Part shown: piece by piece, positions 9,397-20,921 of the stretch
Position numbering within the stretch: the stretch's first letter is position 1
Layout of the letters: the number at the start of each line of letters is the position of its first letter
Source of the DNA: Stieleria magnilauensis
Lineage (GTDB): Bacteria; Planctomycetota; Planctomycetia; Pirellulales; Pirellulaceae
Reading direction: 5' to 3'
Assembly: GCA_007753675.1 (NCBI GenBank)
Contig: CP036432.1
Location: forward strand, 5,058,394-5,122,393
DNA length: 64,000 nt
The notes under the pieces: model-generated
Databases searched by the model: none
The model's input: only the letters and a program-made list of their open reading frames with translations
What the model was told of the DNA's origin: nothing
Program-made: the position numbers and the translations under genes

Positions 9397-10863
9397 CTAC
9401 GCCAGGATTTCGTTGACAACCCGTGCCGGTTCGACACCGGTCAGCCGGGCGTCCAAGCCTTGGAATTTGACAGACAGGCGGTGGTGGTCAATGCCCATCA
9501 AATGTAACAACGTCGCGTGGAAGTCTCGCACATGAACGCCATCGGCAACCACGTTGTAGCCGAACGGACAGGTTTCGCCGTGATTGACGCCGGGCTTCAC
9601 GCCGCCGCCGGCCATCCACATGGTGAAGCAACGCGGATGATGGTCACGTCCGTAATTGGTGGCCGTCAACGTTCCTTGAGAATAATTCGTCCGTCCGAAC
9701 TCGCCGCCCCAGATCACCAACGTGTCGTCCAGCAATCCGCGCTGCTGCAGGTCTTGCAGCAGTGCGGCGGACGGTTGATCGGTGTCCCGGCATTGGGTCT
9801 TCATGCCACCGGGGATGTTCCCGTGGTGATCCCAACCCTGGTGGTAAAGCTGAATGAAGCGAACGCCGCGTTCGGCCAACCGCCTGGCCAACAGACAATT
9901 GGCGGCAAACGATCCTGGTTTTGAAACGTCGGGTCCATAGAGATCTTTGACGCTTTGCGGTTCGTCGGCAAGGTTGGCGACATCCGGAACGCTCGATTGC
10001 ATTCGATACGCCATCTCGTATTGTTCGATTCGCGTCGCCAGTGCGGGGTCACCCAATCGATCCTGTTCCAGTTGGTGCAAATCGTTGAGCCGATCGAGCA
10101 TGTTGCGTCGGCTGCCCGCCGAAATACCAGGCGGATTGGACAGGTACAACACCGGCTCTTTGCCCGAGCGAAACTGGACGCCTTGATAACGTGCGGGCAG
10201 GAACCCCGAGCCCCACAACCGCGAATACAGTGGCTGGCCGCCTTTGCCTTTGGTCACCAGCACAACAAAGGTCGGCAGGTTGTCGTTCTCGCTACCCAGG
10301 CCATAGTGCAACCAGGAACCGATGCTGGGTCGGCCGGAGAGCTGGTTGCCGGTTTGCAAAAACGTGATCGCCGGATCGTGATTGATCGCTTCGGTGTACA
10401 TCGATTTGATCACCGCGATCTGATCGACCTGCTTGGCCATGTGCGGCATCAACTCGCTGACCCAGGTGCCGTTTTCGCCGTGCCGATTGAACTTGTACAT
10501 CGAACCGGCCAGCGGCAAAATCGCTTGATTACCCGACATGCCCGTCAAGCGTTGGCCTTGACGAACCGAGTCCGGCAACGGTTCACCCTGTTTCTCATTG
10601 AGCAGCGGTTTATAGTCCCAGGTTTCCAGCTGCGAGGGTCCGCCGGCTTGGAACAAATAAATCACTCGTTTGGCTTTCGGTGCGTGGTGAGTCGGGTTGA
10701 CCACTCCGCCGCTGGGGATGCCGGGACCGTGCGAGCCGGCTGGGGCGGCGGCGGCAAGATCGCGTTGCAGCATGTGCGCTGCGGCGATCCCTCCGAACCC
10801 CATGCCAAACTGTTGCAGCCAGTGTCGTCGTGTGGTTGAAAAGTCCATGTCGTTACCGCTCAT
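9397..10863 (-). CDS. DUF1501 family protein with Tat-type leader
   Basis: A 488-residue member of DUF1501, a sulfatase/alkaline-phosphatase-fold family that is strongly expanded in planctomycetes and of unknown activity. The N-terminus carries a twin-arginine leader (TTRRHWLQQFGMGFGG), so export in folded form is likely. Typical motifs are YLFQAGGPSQLETWDYKP, LVIWGGEFGRTNYSQGT and GRDHHPRCFTMWMAGGGVKPG. An ATG at 10863 lies directly after the stop of the upstream gene, and a second at 10848 (MDFSTTRRHW) is the more usual family start. It is paired with a PSCyt1/DUF1549/DUF1553 gene, the standard planctomycete arrangement. Confidence 0.93.
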   Translation of the reverse strand: MSGNDMDFSTTRRHWLQQFGMGFGGIAAAHMLQRDLAAAAPAGSHGPGIPSGGVVNPTHHAPKAKRVIYLFQAGGPSQLETWDYKPLLNEKQGEPLPDSVRQGQRLTGMSGNQAILPLAGSMYKFNRHGENGTWVSELMPHMAKQVDQIAVIKSMYTEAINHDPAITFLQTGNQLSGRPSIGSWLHYGLGSENDNLPTFVVLVTKGKGGQPLYSRLWGSGFLPARYQGVQFRSGKEPVLYLSNPPGISAGSRRNMLDRLNDLHQLEQDRLGDPALATRIEQYEMAYRMQSSVPDVANLADEPQSVKDLYGPDVSKPGSFAANCLLARRLAERGVRFIQLYHQGWDHHGNIPGGMKTQCRDTDQPSAALLQDLQQRGLLDDTLVIWGGEFGRTNYSQGTLTATNYGRDHHPRCFTMWMAGGGVKPGVNHGETCPFGYNVVADGVHVRDFHATLLHLMGIDHHRLSVKFQGLDARLTGVEPARVVNEILA

Positions 10864-13800
10864 TTATCGGAGCATGATGGATTCGTCGTAGGCAAACAGG
10901 GCTTGAACCACGATGGTCGTCGCCGCCACATCCGTTCGCTCGGCCGCATCCTGCAGCGGCTGAGCGCCGACGTTGAGAAACTCGTCGGCGAGAGAATCGT
11001 TCTTCGAAAAATACGTCTGTTGTTCGTGATACAACTGGTTGATCACCTCTCGTTCACCGTCATTGGGTGGACGGCTGAGAACTTTGCGGAACAGTTCGTT
11101 CCAGCGTGCATCGTGGTCATCGGGATGCGTTTGCACCAAGGATTCCGCCAGCACACGTGACGCTTCGACGTATTGGGGGTCGTTTAGAAACACCAGTGCC
11201 TGCAGCGGCGTCGTCGTCAGCTCGCGTCGGGGCGTGCAGCTTTCGCGGCTGGTCGCATCGAGCGTCAACATCGTCGGCGGCGGTGCGGTCCGTTTCCAAA
11301 ACGTGTACAAGCTGCGTCGGTACAGCCCGTCGCCCGTCGATTGGTTGTACGACTTGCCGGTGCCTGATTCTCGCCAAAGACCTGCCGGTTGGTACGGCAT
11401 CACGCTGGGTCCGCCGATCTTTTTGACCAGCAATCCGCTAGCCGCCAGTACGGTGTCACGCAGCTGTTCGGCGGAGAGTCGATGCTTGGGGCCGCGAGTC
11501 AACCAGGTGTTGTCGCGATCACGCTGATAAAGTTGAGGGTCGTCGACTTTGGAAGACTGGCGATACGTCGACGAAAGCACGATCTCGCGACACAGCCAAT
11601 GCAGATCCCAATCGTTGTTCATCAGCGACCGAGCGAGATGGTCCAGCAACTCGGGGTGCGTGGGTGGTGTTCCTTGGGAACCAAAATCTTCCAGCGTGAC
11701 GACGATGCCGCGCCCAAAGAACAAATGCCACATGCGGTTGGCGATCACCCGGGACGTCAGCGGGTTCTGCGGATCGGTCATCCACTTGGCCAACGACAAG
11801 CGGTCGCCGTCGGCCTCGGGCAAGCCGCCGGCCAACGCGGGGGTGCCGGGGGAGACTCGTTCTGTCTTGTTCGTATATTCGCCACGACCGAGTACGTGCG
11901 TCGGCGGCGCGTTTTCGTAGTGACGCATCGTCATGATTTCTCGCACCCCCGTGACAAGCTCGTTTTCGATCTCGCGAGCTTTCGCCAGTCGGCGCCGCGC
12001 CTGGGCGACGGTTTCGTCAGCGGTGAGCAATTGATGCTGCAACGCGATCTCGGGGTCGACGGCGGGAGGAGTGTTTTCAGGTTGTACGGCTGCGAAGATT
12101 GAAAGCACCTCGGCCGTCGAGAGTTCGACGTCAAAGACTTTCAGGTCATCGACGCATCCGCCGCGGAATCCGATATCACGAAAACGCGCGCCCAACGCCA
12201 GCGACACTCGATCGACATCCAGATCACCCCATTCTGTTCGTTGCCGCACGTCGCGTGTCAGCTGGTCGCGAATGACTTCCACCTCGACGGATTTTCCGTT
12301 GACGAAAATCAGCACCCCGTCGGCACGACCGCTGCCGTCGTGCGTCACCGCAAGGTGTGTCCATCGTTCGGTCGGAATCTGTTCGACCGAACGGACCCTC
12401 ATCGCATTGCCGGGCCAAAAGTGGATCATCGAGAATTGCGGGTGACCGTCGTCGAGGGTCAGTTCCAACCCACGGAAGGCGGCGTCTTCGGCGGCTCGGG
12501 ATTGGTGCAGCACCATCATTCGCGGCCCTTGCGATTCGGGGCGAACCCAAAGGCTGTAGGAGAATTCCGATGTCCGCCCGAACAGGGGAGCGTCCTTGCA
12601 CTCGATCGCGTCGTCACCGTTACAGACGGTCGCCTTGCCGACGACGCCGTCGACCGTTCCTTCCAACGGTGAAGCGAACACGGACTCACGGGGATCGGGC
12701 AACGTTTCGATCCATTCGTCCTGGCGCGACTCCCACTCAATGCGTGCCGTTTGGATCGCGGCCTCCAGCGATGCTTCGGCTTCCGCGATCGCTTGCTTTG
12801 CCGCTTCGTGCTTCTGTTGTTGGTCACCTTCATACAACAACATCGCCGGTGTGGGTGCGGAGAAGGTGAAGTGCGAGTAGAGGCCGAGTTCGTCGATGTC
12901 GGAAAAGTACGCCGAAAGCTGATAGAACTCCTTTTGTTTGATCGGGTCAAACTTGTGGTCATGACAGCGACAACATTCCATGGTCAGCCCCAGGAATGCG
13001 GTGCCCGCCGTCGTCGTCCGGTCGGTGATGCCGGTCAAACGAAATTCTTCAGCGACACTACCGCCTTCGTTGGTTTGTCGGTGCAGTCGATTGAATGTCG
13101 TGGCCAACCGCTGTGAGACCGTTGCATTGGGGATCAGGTCGCCGGCGATTTGTTCGGTGATGAACTGGTCGTACGGCATGTTGGAGTTGAATGCTTCGAT
13201 CACCCACTGCCGCCACGGCCAGACTTCCATCGGAATATCGTTTTGGTAACCGAACGTGTCCGCATACCGCGCAACATCCAGCCACATCACCGCCATCCGT
13301 TCGCCGTAAGCCGGAGATGCCAACAGACGCCCCACCACTTTCTCGTACGCATCGTCTGACGAGTCGGCCAGGAACGCGTCCAGTTCAGACAACGTCGGTG
13401 GCAGCCCGGTCAGATCGAACGTGACTCGCCGCAGCCACGTCGCCTTGTCTGCTTCTTGGTTCGGCCGGAACTTTTTTTCCCGATGCTTCTGAGCCACGAA
13501 GGGGTCGACGGAGGTCCGCGGCCAATCATCCGCCGACTCTGGAATCGCAATCATCTCGGGCAGCGGTTCGAACGACCAATGCTTTTGGTATTCACCGCCC
13601 TGACGAATCCACTCCGCGAGCAACTCCTTTTGTGCCGCCGTCAGCGTCTTGCCGGTTTCCGGTGGCGGCATCAGCATGTCCGGATCCTCCGACACGATTC
13701 GCTCGATCAACAGACTTTCGTCCGGTTCCCCTTCGACGATCGCACCGTAGTCCAACGCGGGCTCACGTTGATCCAGCCTCAGATCTGCGGCACGGGTTTC

Positions 13801-13953
13801 TTCGTCCGGACCGTGGCAGGCGAAACAGTATTCCGACAAGATCGGGCGGATCTGCGAATTGAACGAGATCGGCGTCTGACACCATGCGGCCGGGCCGCCC
13901 CCGAGGGCCAGGGCCAAGCAGGCAGCGATGGTAAGATTTTTCAGTGCAACCAT
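10864..13953 (-). CDS. PSCyt1/DUF1549/DUF1553 c-type cytochrome-like protein with LamG insert
   Basis: A 1029-residue exported protein. A signal peptide (residues 1-25) precedes a PSCyt1 heme site, CFACHG at Cys43. DUF1549 (PSCyt2) follows at about residues 130-400 (DLTGLPPTLSELDAF, MWLDVARYADTFGYQND, CCRCHDHKFDPI). A LamG-like insert lies near 440-620 (FSYSLWVRPESQG, VDDLKVFDVELSTAEV), and DUF1553 (PSD1) is the C-terminal part (PLTSRVIANRMWHLFFGRG, HPELLDHLARSL). These proteins are presumed exported redox or surface proteins; their reaction is unknown. The frame is open to 14349, but the ATG at 13953 (MVALKNLTIAACLALALGG) begins the leader. Its stop abuts the DUF1501 start. Confidence 0.93.
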   Translation of the reverse strand: MVALKNLTIAACLALALGGGPAAWCQTPISFNSQIRPILSEYCFACHGPDEETRAADLRLDQREPALDYGAIVEGEPDESLLIERIVSEDPDMLMPPPETGKTLTAAQKELLAEWIRQGGEYQKHWSFEPLPEMIAIPESADDWPRTSVDPFVAQKHREKKFRPNQEADKATWLRRVTFDLTGLPPTLSELDAFLADSSDDAYEKVVGRLLASPAYGERMAVMWLDVARYADTFGYQNDIPMEVWPWRQWVIEAFNSNMPYDQFITEQIAGDLIPNATVSQRLATTFNRLHRQTNEGGSVAEEFRLTGITDRTTTAGTAFLGLTMECCRCHDHKFDPIKQKEFYQLSAYFSDIDELGLYSHFTFSAPTPAMLLYEGDQQQKHEAAKQAIAEAEASLEAAIQTARIEWESRQDEWIETLPDPRESVFASPLEGTVDGVVGKATVCNGDDAIECKDAPLFGRTSEFSYSLWVRPESQGPRMMVLHQSRAAEDAAFRGLELTLDDGHPQFSMIHFWPGNAMRVRSVEQIPTERWTHLAVTHDGSGRADGVLIFVNGKSVEVEVIRDQLTRDVRQRTEWGDLDVDRVSLALGARFRDIGFRGGCVDDLKVFDVELSTAEVLSIFAAVQPENTPPAVDPEIALQHQLLTADETVAQARRRLAKAREIENELVTGVREIMTMRHYENAPPTHVLGRGEYTNKTERVSPGTPALAGGLPEADGDRLSLAKWMTDPQNPLTSRVIANRMWHLFFGRGIVVTLEDFGSQGTPPTHPELLDHLARSLMNNDWDLHWLCREIVLSSTYRQSSKVDDPQLYQRDRDNTWLTRGPKHRLSAEQLRDTVLAASGLLVKKIGGPSVMPYQPAGLWRESGTGKSYNQSTGDGLYRRSLYTFWKRTAPPPTMLTLDATSRESCTPRRELTTTPLQALVFLNDPQYVEASRVLAESLVQTHPDDHDARWNELFRKVLSRPPNDGEREVINQLYHEQQTYFSKNDSLADEFLNVGAQPLQDAAERTDVAATTIVVQALFAYDESIMLR

Positions 13954-14067
13954 GTCGCAAGGATGAGGGGAAGGAAATGGCGGGAGGGCGTAGGGGAGCC
14001 TGTCATTATCGCAGTTTTTGACGGCGGGTCTTGTACCTGCTTGGATGGATTTTGGTACGATTTGCCG
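13954..14067. promoter_or_regulatory. Divergent intergenic region between PSCyt operon and PAS-AraC regulator
   Basis: This 114-base region separates the start codons of the leftward PSCyt/DUF1501 operon and the rightward AraC-type regulator. By analogy with other divergent AraC loci it should contain both promoters and the regulator's binding site. I could not identify convincing -35/-10 boxes or a direct repeat, so this is a positional call. Confidence 0.4.
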
Positions 14068-14838
14068 ATGGCAAAGACATCCCCCCCGACCACCGGCAAG
14101 GCATTCCGCGATGCCTTTCTGAGGCAAAACCCGGGTGTCCGCAGTGTCACCGAACTGTTCGAGTCGTTGCCGCTGGTGCTCTTTTATGCCAAGGACAGCC
14201 AACAGCGCTACATCGCGGTGAATCCCCGCACCCTGACGGATGTATTCGGCTTGACCGACGTCGAAGAGCTTTACGGACGCACCGACAGCGAATTTCAACC
14301 GCCGGCGTTGGCCGACGCCTACCACGCCGAAGACCGACGCGTGATGCAATTAAAACGCACGATTCCGAATCAAGTCTGGCTGGTGCCACACGTCCGCGGT
14401 ACGCCGCAATGGTATGTTTCGACCAAGACGCCGCTGTTCTCTGCCGACCAAGAAGTGATCGGGATCGCCGGCGCGATGTACCCGATCGCGACCCCCGCCG
14501 AAGAGGCCTCGTTCTTCAGTGAATTGGCACCCGCGATTCGGTTCATCGATGAGCATTATGCAACGCCCCTCTCGATGAAGGCGTTAGCCGCGATGACCGG
14601 TTTGTCCACGTCACAATTCAACCATCGCTTTCGTAGCGTGCTGCGAATGTCACCGACGGAGTACATTCTGTCACGACGCATCCAAGAGGCGCGAGACCGA
14701 TTGACGCGGACGTCCGAATCAATCACCAACATTGGAGTCGAAGTCGGGTTCTTTGATCAGAGTCACTTCACCAAACGATTTCGCCGTTTCACCGGCATGA
14801 CACCGTTGGCCTATCGCAAACGATTTCGGTCACAGTGA
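14068..14838 (+). CDS. PAS-domain AraC-family transcriptional regulator
   Basis: A 256-residue cytosolic regulator. Residues about 28-145 form a PAS fold ([20 protein letters not shown], then [20 protein letters not shown]), probably a ligand sensor. Residues about 155-256 are the two-helix-turn-helix AraC domain ([20 protein letters not shown] and [20 protein letters not shown]). The frame is open upstream to 13456, but that part is antisense to the PSCyt gene, and the ATG at 14068 gives the normal family N-terminus. Divergence from the PSCyt/DUF1501 operon suggests it controls that operon in response to a catabolite. Its last 9 bases overlap the end of the convergent efflux permease gene. 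Confidence 0.92.
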   Translation: MAKTSPPTTGKAFRDAFLRQNPGVRSVTELFESLPLVLFYAKDSQQRYIAVNPRTLTDVFGLTDVEELYGRTDSEFQPPALADAYHAEDRRVMQLKRTIPNQVWLVPHVRGTPQWYVSTKTPLFSADQEVIGIAGAMYPIATPAEEASFFSELAPAIRFIDEHYATPLSMKALAAMTGLSTSQFNHRFRSVLRMSPTEYILSRRIQEARDRLTRTSESITNIGVEVGFFDQSHFTKRFRRFTGMTPLAYRKRFRSQ

Positions 14839-17800
14839 ACGGCCGGCAGGTCGTCGGATGTCTTCAAGGATCAGGTACAGACAGGGGACCAGGACCAGGA
14901 TGATGGCGGTGGCGAACAAGATGCCGAACCCGAGCGAGATCGCCATCGGGATGATGTATTGGGCTTGCAAAGAGTCTTCGAAAATCAGCGGCATCAACCC
15001 GCCGAAGGTGGTCAGCGTCGTCAATAGGATCGGGCGAAATCGCCGCAGCCCGGCTTGAGAAATCGCTTCAAACGCCGAGCGACCTTCCACGCGTCGGCGG
15101 TTGGCGTAGTCGATCATGATCAACGAATCGTTGATCACCACACCGGACAGGGCGATCACGCCCATCAGACTGACCAGCGACAAGTCATAACCGAGCAGGA
15201 TGTGGCCGAGCACCGCACCGACGATCCCGAAAGGAATCGCGACCAACACGATCAAGGGTTGAACGTAACCGCGAAACGCGATGGCCAACAACGAATAGAT
15301 CACCGCCAGGGCAAGACCGAACGATCCCCAAAGCGAAGCGGTCGCCTGACGCATCTCCGCGTCACTGCCTTCGAAACTCCACGTGATGCCGGGGTAGTCG
15401 GCGCGCAACCGGGGCAACGCTTCGGTGCGCAGCGCTTCGATCACTTGAGTCACCGCGCGTTTGGGTTCGACATCCATTGACACGTTGATCACCCGTCTTC
15501 CGTCGCGGCGGTCGATCGATCGAAAGGCCAGCGATTGCTCGAGTTCCGCGACGTCCAGCAGCGGCACTTCGGCCCCCGACGGCGTGCGAATGATCATGTC
15601 TTCGAGGTTGTAAATGTCTTCACGCTGGTCCTCGGGCAACTTGACGCGGACTTCGATTTCATTGGTGCCGCGCAACAGCCGCAGCGCCAGTGAACCGAAG
15701 AACGCGCCGCGAAGCTGTTCGCCCAATTCTTCATCGGTCAGCCCGAGCGCGCGGCCTTCGGGGCGGAGCCGAAAGTCGTATTGAACCTTGCCCTTGTTGT
15801 AGCTGTCGCTGACATCGCGGACGTTGGCAAAGCTTTCACATCGCTCGACCAAGGCTTGCGATGCCTTTTCCAACACGCCGATGTCGCTGTGGCTGAGGTC
15901 GATGCTGATCGCGCGACGAGCCCCGCCGGGACCTCGTTCGGCTTCAAAGGTCACTTGGCTGACGCCCGGCAAGTCCCCGATCGATTCGCGCCACAATTCG
16001 ATCACTTCACCGGCGGTCATGTCGCGTTGATCCGGCGGCTTCATCACGATTTCCACATCGATAAAGCTCTCTCCACGGACGTTGGTCTTGATGCCCTCGG
16101 CGACTTTGTACAGGTCGTGCTCTTCGAACATCCGCAGACTGGCATCGGTCACGGCCTTGGCGATTTCGGCCGCTTGGGCTTGCGTGGTCCCGACCGGCAT
16201 TCGCACACCGGCTTCGATTTCATCGGCGGAGACTTCGGGCATCAGGATCATGCCCATGTGGGAACTGGTGGCGTAGCCGCCGACGACCAGAAACAGACCC
16301 AGCGCGGTCGAGGCGGTGATGTAACGGAATCGCAAACACCCGAACAGCACGGGACGGAACACCACTTCGACCAGGCGATTGAACGCCCGACCGAATGCCT
16401 GTTGGCCGCGGTGCAGCGTGGCCCCCAAGCCACGGCCTTTTCGTCCACCGGCACGGGCATGCGCCAGGTGTGCGGGCAAAATAAACAGCGATTCAACCAG
16501 TGACAGGGACAGCACCAAGATCACGACGATCGGCAACGGCCCCCAAAACTTGCCGGTCTCCCCGGGGATAAACATCAGCGGGACAAAGGCCACGATGTTG
16601 GTCAGGATGCTGAAGACGACCGGACCGGCGACCTCGCGGGTCCCGTCGATCGCGGCTTGCTCGTCGTCGTCGCTTTCCTGTCGTTTTTCGTAGACGTTTT
16701 CGCCGACCACCACCGCGTCATCGACGACGATGCCCAACACGACCAGGAAACCGAACAGGGAAATCATGTTGATGCTGACATCGGCCAGGGGCAGCAACAA
16801 GATCCCGCCGATGAACGAGACGGCCATGCCCATCATCACCCAAAACGCGAGCCGCATCTCTAGAAACAACGCTAGAATCAACAGCACGATACAGACCGCC
16901 ATCACCGCGTTTTTCAACACCAGATTCAAGCGGCGACGAAACTCTTCGGCGTTGTTGCGATCGATCCGCCACTTCACGCCCGGTGGCAACACGCCTTCAA
17001 AGTCTCGCATCGTCTGATGGACCGCATCGGCAACGTCGGTCGGCGACTGGGAACCGGTACGAAAGATGTCCAGTTCCACCGACGGCGTCTGGCTGAACTG
17101 GGAATGAAAGCCGACTTCTTCGAATCCGTCACGGATCGTGGCGATGTCACCGAGGGTGACGGCCGGACCGTCACGGCCGGAGACGATTTCCATGGCCGCA
17201 AATTCATCGGCCCACTGCTTGCGAGCCTTCACCCGCAACAAAATCTCTCCGCCACTGGTTTGCACCGAACCGGCCGCCACATCCTGGCTGGACGTTCGGA
17301 TGATGTCCGCCACGTCGGGCAGCGTCAGCCCGTACTCGCGCAGCCGTTGACGCGGGATCTCGACGTGCGTGACGTAAGCCGGCACCCGTCGCAGTTCGAC
17401 TTGTGTGATCTGGTCGTGAGCTTGCAACTGGTCCCGCAACTGTTCGGCCAACTTGCGCAAGGACCACACATCGATGGGACCGTAGATCGCCACCTGCATC
17501 GCTTCGCGCTGTTCGGACTGCAAGCGGACTTCGGGCTGTTCGATCTGATCGGGAAACGTGCGAATCCGGCTGACCGCTTGCTCGATGTCCTGGAACGCTT
17601 TCATCCGTTGCTGGCCGGCGACGATTTCGATCAGCACTTCGCCCCGACCTTCCCGTGCTTCGCTGGTGATTTCGCGGATGCCTTCGACCGATCGAACGGC
17701 GCCCTCGATCGGTCGCAAGATTCCCTGTTCGACCTCTTCCGGCGCGGCACCGGGATAGTCGACGCTGACTTCGACGATGTCCAGTTCGAATTGTGGAAAG

Positions 17801-17985
17801 ACTTCCTTCTGGATCACGGCGGCCGACCAGACTCCGCCACCGAGCAGAATGATCATCAGCAGATTGGCCGCGATCGAATTGCGTGCCATCCAAGCGATCG
17901 GCCCAGCTGTCGACGGGCGGGCGGGCGACGCTGGAGTCGCCAAGTCCGGAGTCGCCGTTTTTGGATTCACCGCAGGCTGCTTCAC
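14830..17985 (-). CDS. RND efflux transporter permease (AcrB/HAE1 type)
   Basis: A 1051-residue inner-membrane proton-driven pump. Membrane helix 1 (residues about 30-55, [20 protein letters not shown]) is followed by the porter domain ([20 protein letters not shown]). A helix bundle in the middle contains [20 protein letters not shown] with the conserved Asp pair, and the second half repeats the layout ([20 protein letters not shown]). Length matches the family. The start is a GTG at 17985 that overlaps the adaptor stop as GTGA, so translation is coupled. Such pumps export drugs, metals or lipophilic compounds; the substrate cannot be read. It is the last gene of a three-gene operon. Confidence 0.95.
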   Translation of the reverse strand: MKQPAVNPKTATPDLATPASPARPSTAGPIAWMARNSIAANLLMIILLGGGVWSAAVIQKEVFPQFELDIVEVSVDYPGAAPEEVEQGILRPIEGAVRSVEGIREITSEAREGRGEVLIEIVAGQQRMKAFQDIEQAVSRIRTFPDQIEQPEVRLQSEQREAMQVAIYGPIDVWSLRKLAEQLRDQLQAHDQITQVELRRVPAYVTHVEIPRQRLREYGLTLPDVADIIRTSSQDVAAGSVQTSGGEILLRVKARKQWADEFAAMEIVSGRDGPAVTLGDIATIRDGFEEVGFHSQFSQTPSVELDIFRTGSQSPTDVADAVHQTMRDFEGVLPPGVKWRIDRNNAEEFRRRLNLVLKNAVMAVCIVLLILALFLEMRLAFWVMMGMAVSFIGGILLLPLADVSINMISLFGFLVVLGIVVDDAVVVGENVYEKRQESDDDEQAAIDGTREVAGPVVFSILTNIVAFVPLMFIPGETGKFWGPLPIVVILVLSLSLVESLFILPAHLAHARAGGRKGRGLGATLHRGQQAFGRAFNRLVEVVFRPVLFGCLRFRYITASTALGLFLVVGGYATSSHMGMILMPEVSADEIEAGVRMPVGTTQAQAAEIAKAVTDASLRMFEEHDLYKVAEGIKTNVRGESFIDVEIVMKPPDQRDMTAGEVIELWRESIGDLPGVSQVTFEAERGPGGARRAISIDLSHSDIGVLEKASQALVERCESFANVRDVSDSYNKGKVQYDFRLRPEGRALGLTDEELGEQLRGAFFGSLALRLLRGTNEIEVRVKLPEDQREDIYNLEDMIIRTPSGAEVPLLDVAELEQSLAFRSIDRRDGRRVINVSMDVEPKRAVTQVIEALRTEALPRLRADYPGITWSFEGSDAEMRQATASLWGSFGLALAVIYSLLAIAFRGYVQPLIVLVAIPFGIVGAVLGHILLGYDLSLVSLMGVIALSGVVINDSLIMIDYANRRRVEGRSAFEAISQAGLRRFRPILLTTLTTFGGLMPLIFEDSLQAQYIIPMAISLGFGILFATAIILVLVPCLYLILEDIRRPAGRSL

Positions 17986-19253
17986 GGGGCCGACTCCCCA
18001 CCGATGATTTCCTCGGGATCCGAGGCGTCGTTGATCTTGCGCAGCCCGACCCCGTCTGCGACGGTCGCCAGCGTCGTCACGACCACTTCGTCGCCGTCGT
18101 CCAGACCGCTGCGGATGTAGGCGTAGTCGGCGTCGCGAAACACGATGTCGGTTTGTCGGATCTCTAACATTCCATCTTTCATCACCCAGACCGTGTCGCT
18201 ATCGCGGACCAGTTTTCGTTCCAGTCGCACCACGTCTTCGATCGGTTTGCCTTCGATTTCTGTTTCGATCAACGTGTCCAAAATCAGCGGCGGGGCGTCG
18301 GACGATTGACCGAGCGGATCGGGCACGGTGACCAGGACTCGCGCCAAACGCGTCTGCTGATCCAGCGTGCCGATCATCCGCGCGATCTGCCCCAGACGCT
18401 CGGTTCCTTCGGGCCACGAACCGGGGTTTCGCAGCCGCACGGTCGACCCCAACGCGGTGACATCAGCCGCGTCGGATGCTGCCTGATCATTGGGATTGGG
18501 AAACTCGATCCAGGGCAAGCTGCGTACCGGGACGGCGGCCATCACCCAGTACTCTTCGATGCCGACCAGTCGGGCCAGCTCATCGCCGGGTGAAACCTGC
18601 GAACCGACGTTGACCGAACGGCTTAGGATCTGGGCGTCGAAGGGGGCGCTCACGCGGGTTCGCTCCAGGTCCAACTCGGCCCGCTCGACCGCCGCCTTGG
18701 CCGCGTTGAACTCGGCTCGGATCGATGCGATTTGCGGCTCGCGCAGCACCAGCGAACGGTTGGCTTCGCCGATCGTCCCTTCCAACAAGGCGAGTTCTTT
18801 TTCGGCCAGACTCTGCCGCCCCTGCTCGATCTCCAAGGAGGCTTGGGCTTGCTCCAATTCACTCTTGCGGATCGACAGAGCGTTTTCGAAGTCGGCCGGA
18901 TCGATACGCAACAGCAAGTCACCTTCGCGAACCATTCCGCCGGGAACGAATCGGGGTGAAAGCTCGATCACCTGTCCGCTGACGCGTGGGCTGAGCACGA
19001 TATCCTGGGCGGGCTGGACGGTGCCGAGCACGGACAAGCGGGGACGGTATGTTCCGCGACGCGCCGTGATTGTTTCGACCAGCGCGGCCGACTTGCGGGT
19101 GGCATTGATCGTTTGCGCCGTCGGTTCGGTCCGATTGATCACGACGATGGCGGCCGCCGACGCGCCGAGGATCGCGAAACAGACGAGCACATTGGCGATC
19201 AAGCGGAGCCAACGCCAAACGGGGCGTCGTTGCTGGGCGTCATTCATTTGCAT
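17982..19253 (-). CDS. RND efflux periplasmic adaptor (membrane fusion protein)
   Basis: A 423-residue HlyD/AcrA-type adaptor. One N-terminal membrane anchor lies near residues 16-38 ([20 protein letters not shown]). A lipoyl/barrel half follows ([20 protein letters not shown]), then a coiled-coil hairpin near 130-200, then the return barrel ([20 protein letters not shown]) and the beta-barrel/membrane-proximal domains. It links the outer membrane channel to the permease in the periplasm. Its start overlaps the end of the outer membrane factor gene by 14 bases and its stop overlaps the permease start by 4 bases, so the three are one translationally coupled operon. An ATG two codons downstream (19247) is an equally possible start. 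Confidence 0.94.
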   Translation of the reverse strand: MQMNDAQQRRPVWRWLRLIANVLVCFAILGASAAAIVVINRTEPTAQTINATRKSAALVETITARRGTYRPRLSVLGTVQPAQDIVLSPRVSGQVIELSPRFVPGGMVREGDLLLRIDPADFENALSIRKSELEQAQASLEIEQGRQSLAEKELALLEGTIGEANRSLVLREPQIASIRAEFNAAKAAVERAELDLERTRVSAPFDAQILSRSVNVGSQVSPGDELARLVGIEEYWVMAAVPVRSLPWIEFPNPNDQAASDAADVTALGSTVRLRNPGSWPEGTERLGQIARMIGTLDQQTRLARVLVTVPDPLGQSSDAPPLILDTLIETEIEGKPIEDVVRLERKLVRDSDTVWVMKDGMLEIRQTDIVFRDADYAYIRSGLDDGDEVVVTTLATVADGVGLRKINDASDPEEIIGGESAP

Positions 19254-20775
19254 CGCGGGCGGGAAACGGCTCCACGGACCTGAGCAGTTGTTCCAACTCA
19301 GAGGCCGGCTCCGGCAGCGACTCGATCTCCGAGCCGCCGTTCGCCTCCTCGACGGACACTTCTTCAGGCACAGCCAACCCCTGGAACTCTAACGGCTCTT
19401 GCGGACGGGTTTCAAAATCTCCGGCCAACGCCAGGTACAGCGCGACGCGGATGAGCAGTAAGTCTAGTCGGGCGGCCAACGTTTCGCGCTGCAATCTTTG
19501 TTCGGCCGTGGTCGCGCTGAGCACATCCAGGTAGTCGGCCTCCCTAAACAGGTAGCGTCGACGTAGCTGATCGGAGGCCTGTCTGGCATACTCCGATTGC
19601 GCTTCGAGATGTTTCAATCGTTCCAGCTGGTAGCGTTCCAGCGCCAGATTGTCCTCGACTTCGCGGAACGCGGTCAGCATGGTTTCGCCGTACTCGTTGA
19701 ACCGCTGGCGAACCAAGGCGGCGGTGCGATCGATTTCGGCGCGTCGCTGTCCGCCGTCAAACAGCGGCGCGATCAGTTGCCCGCCGATGCCGACAAACCA
19801 GTCGCGGAGCAGCGTTTCGGGGTGATCGGCGACGCTGAGCACCGATGCGCTCAGATTCAGTCGCGGGTAGCGGGCGCTGATCGCCGATGCCAGATCGCGA
19901 TCGGCGGCCATGAACGCCAGATAATCGCGGCGCACGTCGGGGCGGCGTTTCAGCAATTCCGATGGCAAGCCGGTGTCCGGCAGCGGCGGCAACCCGGGCA
20001 GTTCGGCGCCCGTGTAGAAGCTGGCTTGCTGGGGCAGCTGACCGCGCAACACGGCCAATTGATGTTCCAGCACGTCGATTCGGGACTTGACCACCGCCGA
20101 TTGCTCCAGGGTCGATTCGACCAATTGACGCTGTCGAAGCACGTCAGGGCCGCCGACTTCCCCGGAACCGAACTTCAGCTCTTGGGCAATCACGCCGTTG
20201 CGGTTGGTTTCAATTTGTTCTTCGACCAACGCCAATTGGGCGCGGGCTTCGATCAGCGAGAACCAAGTGCGGGCAATCTCGGCCGATAACGTCAGTGCGA
20301 TCGCGTGGTAGTCCGCAGCGGTCGCCGCCGCGCGAAGCCGTTCGGCCTCGACCCGCGATTCGATTTGCCCCCACAGGTCCACCTGGTAGGACGTATCGAG
20401 CCCCAGCGTGTAACTGGTTTGATCGCTGCCGGGACCGAAAACACCGCCGATTTCGGCCACGCCGTCGATGTCCGGCCACAAGTCCGAGGCTTCGCGACGG
20501 GTCAGCGCACGCGCCGCAGCTAACCTGTTAAGCGCAGCCGCCAATGAAAAATTGTCGCCCAGCGCGGCGTCGATCTGATGGTTCAGCCCGGGGTCGTCAA
20601 ACGTCGTCCACCAGCGATCGGGCGTCACCGCCGTTCCGCTGGCCGAGAAGGGCGGCGGAGACTCGGTCCGGAAGGTGCCCGCAACGTCGGGACCGGCGCA
20701 GCCGGCTACCGACGAAAGAAGCATTAAGGCGGCCCACCCAAAGAGGCGGGTCCGGACTGGGGCGAGTCTGATCAT
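19240..20775 (-). CDS. Outer membrane efflux lipoprotein (OprM/NodT-like, TolC family)
   Basis: A 511-residue outer membrane factor. The signal peptide ends in a lipobox (LSSVAGC), which predicts lipidation at Cys26. The family core is the NodT/OprM pattern: [18 protein letters not shown] near residue 55, repeated coiled-coil outer membrane efflux modules with [20 protein letters not shown] in the middle, and [20 protein letters not shown] later. It forms the trimeric exit duct of the pump encoded downstream and is the first gene of the operon. Its promoter must lie in the 145 bases between its start and the tandem repeat array upstream. Confidence 0.93.
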   Translation of the reverse strand: MIRLAPVRTRLFGWAALMLLSSVAGCAGPDVAGTFRTESPPPFSASGTAVTPDRWWTTFDDPGLNHQIDAALGDNFSLAAALNRLAAARALTRREASDLWPDIDGVAEIGGVFGPGSDQTSYTLGLDTSYQVDLWGQIESRVEAERLRAAATAADYHAIALTLSAEIARTWFSLIEARAQLALVEEQIETNRNGVIAQELKFGSGEVGGPDVLRQRQLVESTLEQSAVVKSRIDVLEHQLAVLRGQLPQQASFYTGAELPGLPPLPDTGLPSELLKRRPDVRRDYLAFMAADRDLASAISARYPRLNLSASVLSVADHPETLLRDWFVGIGGQLIAPLFDGGQRRAEIDRTAALVRQRFNEYGETMLTAFREVEDNLALERYQLERLKHLEAQSEYARQASDQLRRRYLFREADYLDVLSATTAEQRLQRETLAARLDLLLIRVALYLALAGDFETRPQEPLEFQGLAVPEEVSVEEANGGSEIESLPEPASELEQLLRSVEPFPARDANE

Positions 20776-20921
20776 GGCCCAGATCTAGAATTCCCCGCGG
20801 GCTGGCGACAAGATCAATCGCTGCGTTGAACTCGGGCCCGCGTCGAGGGGAATCCCCCCTTCCAGCGAGACGGACACCCCGGCGTCCCCCAACGCATCGA
20901 CACCGCCCCCATTGATAGCAA
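20776..20921. other. Upstream region of the efflux operon, no gene
   Basis: This interval separates the efflux operon start from the tandem array and must hold the operon promoter. Nothing coding is supported. Its right end (20897-20921) is the left copy of the direct repeat that brackets the array. Confidence 0.4.
20897..20921. repeat. Left flanking direct repeat of the tandem array
   Basis: TCGACACCGCCCCCATTGAT followed by AGCAA recurs at 21410-21435 with one additional C. The two copies lie immediately outside the 21-bp array in the same orientation, so the array is bracketed by 25-26 bp direct repeats. Confidence 0.9.

Noticed and set aside
13456-14067. N-terminal extension of the AraC regulator
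   Set aside because: It is antisense to the conserved start of the PSCyt gene and has no domain.
13954-14349. N-terminal extension of the PSCyt gene antisense to the AraC regulator
   Set aside because: It overlaps the conserved PAS region of the regulator and precedes the signal peptide at 13953.
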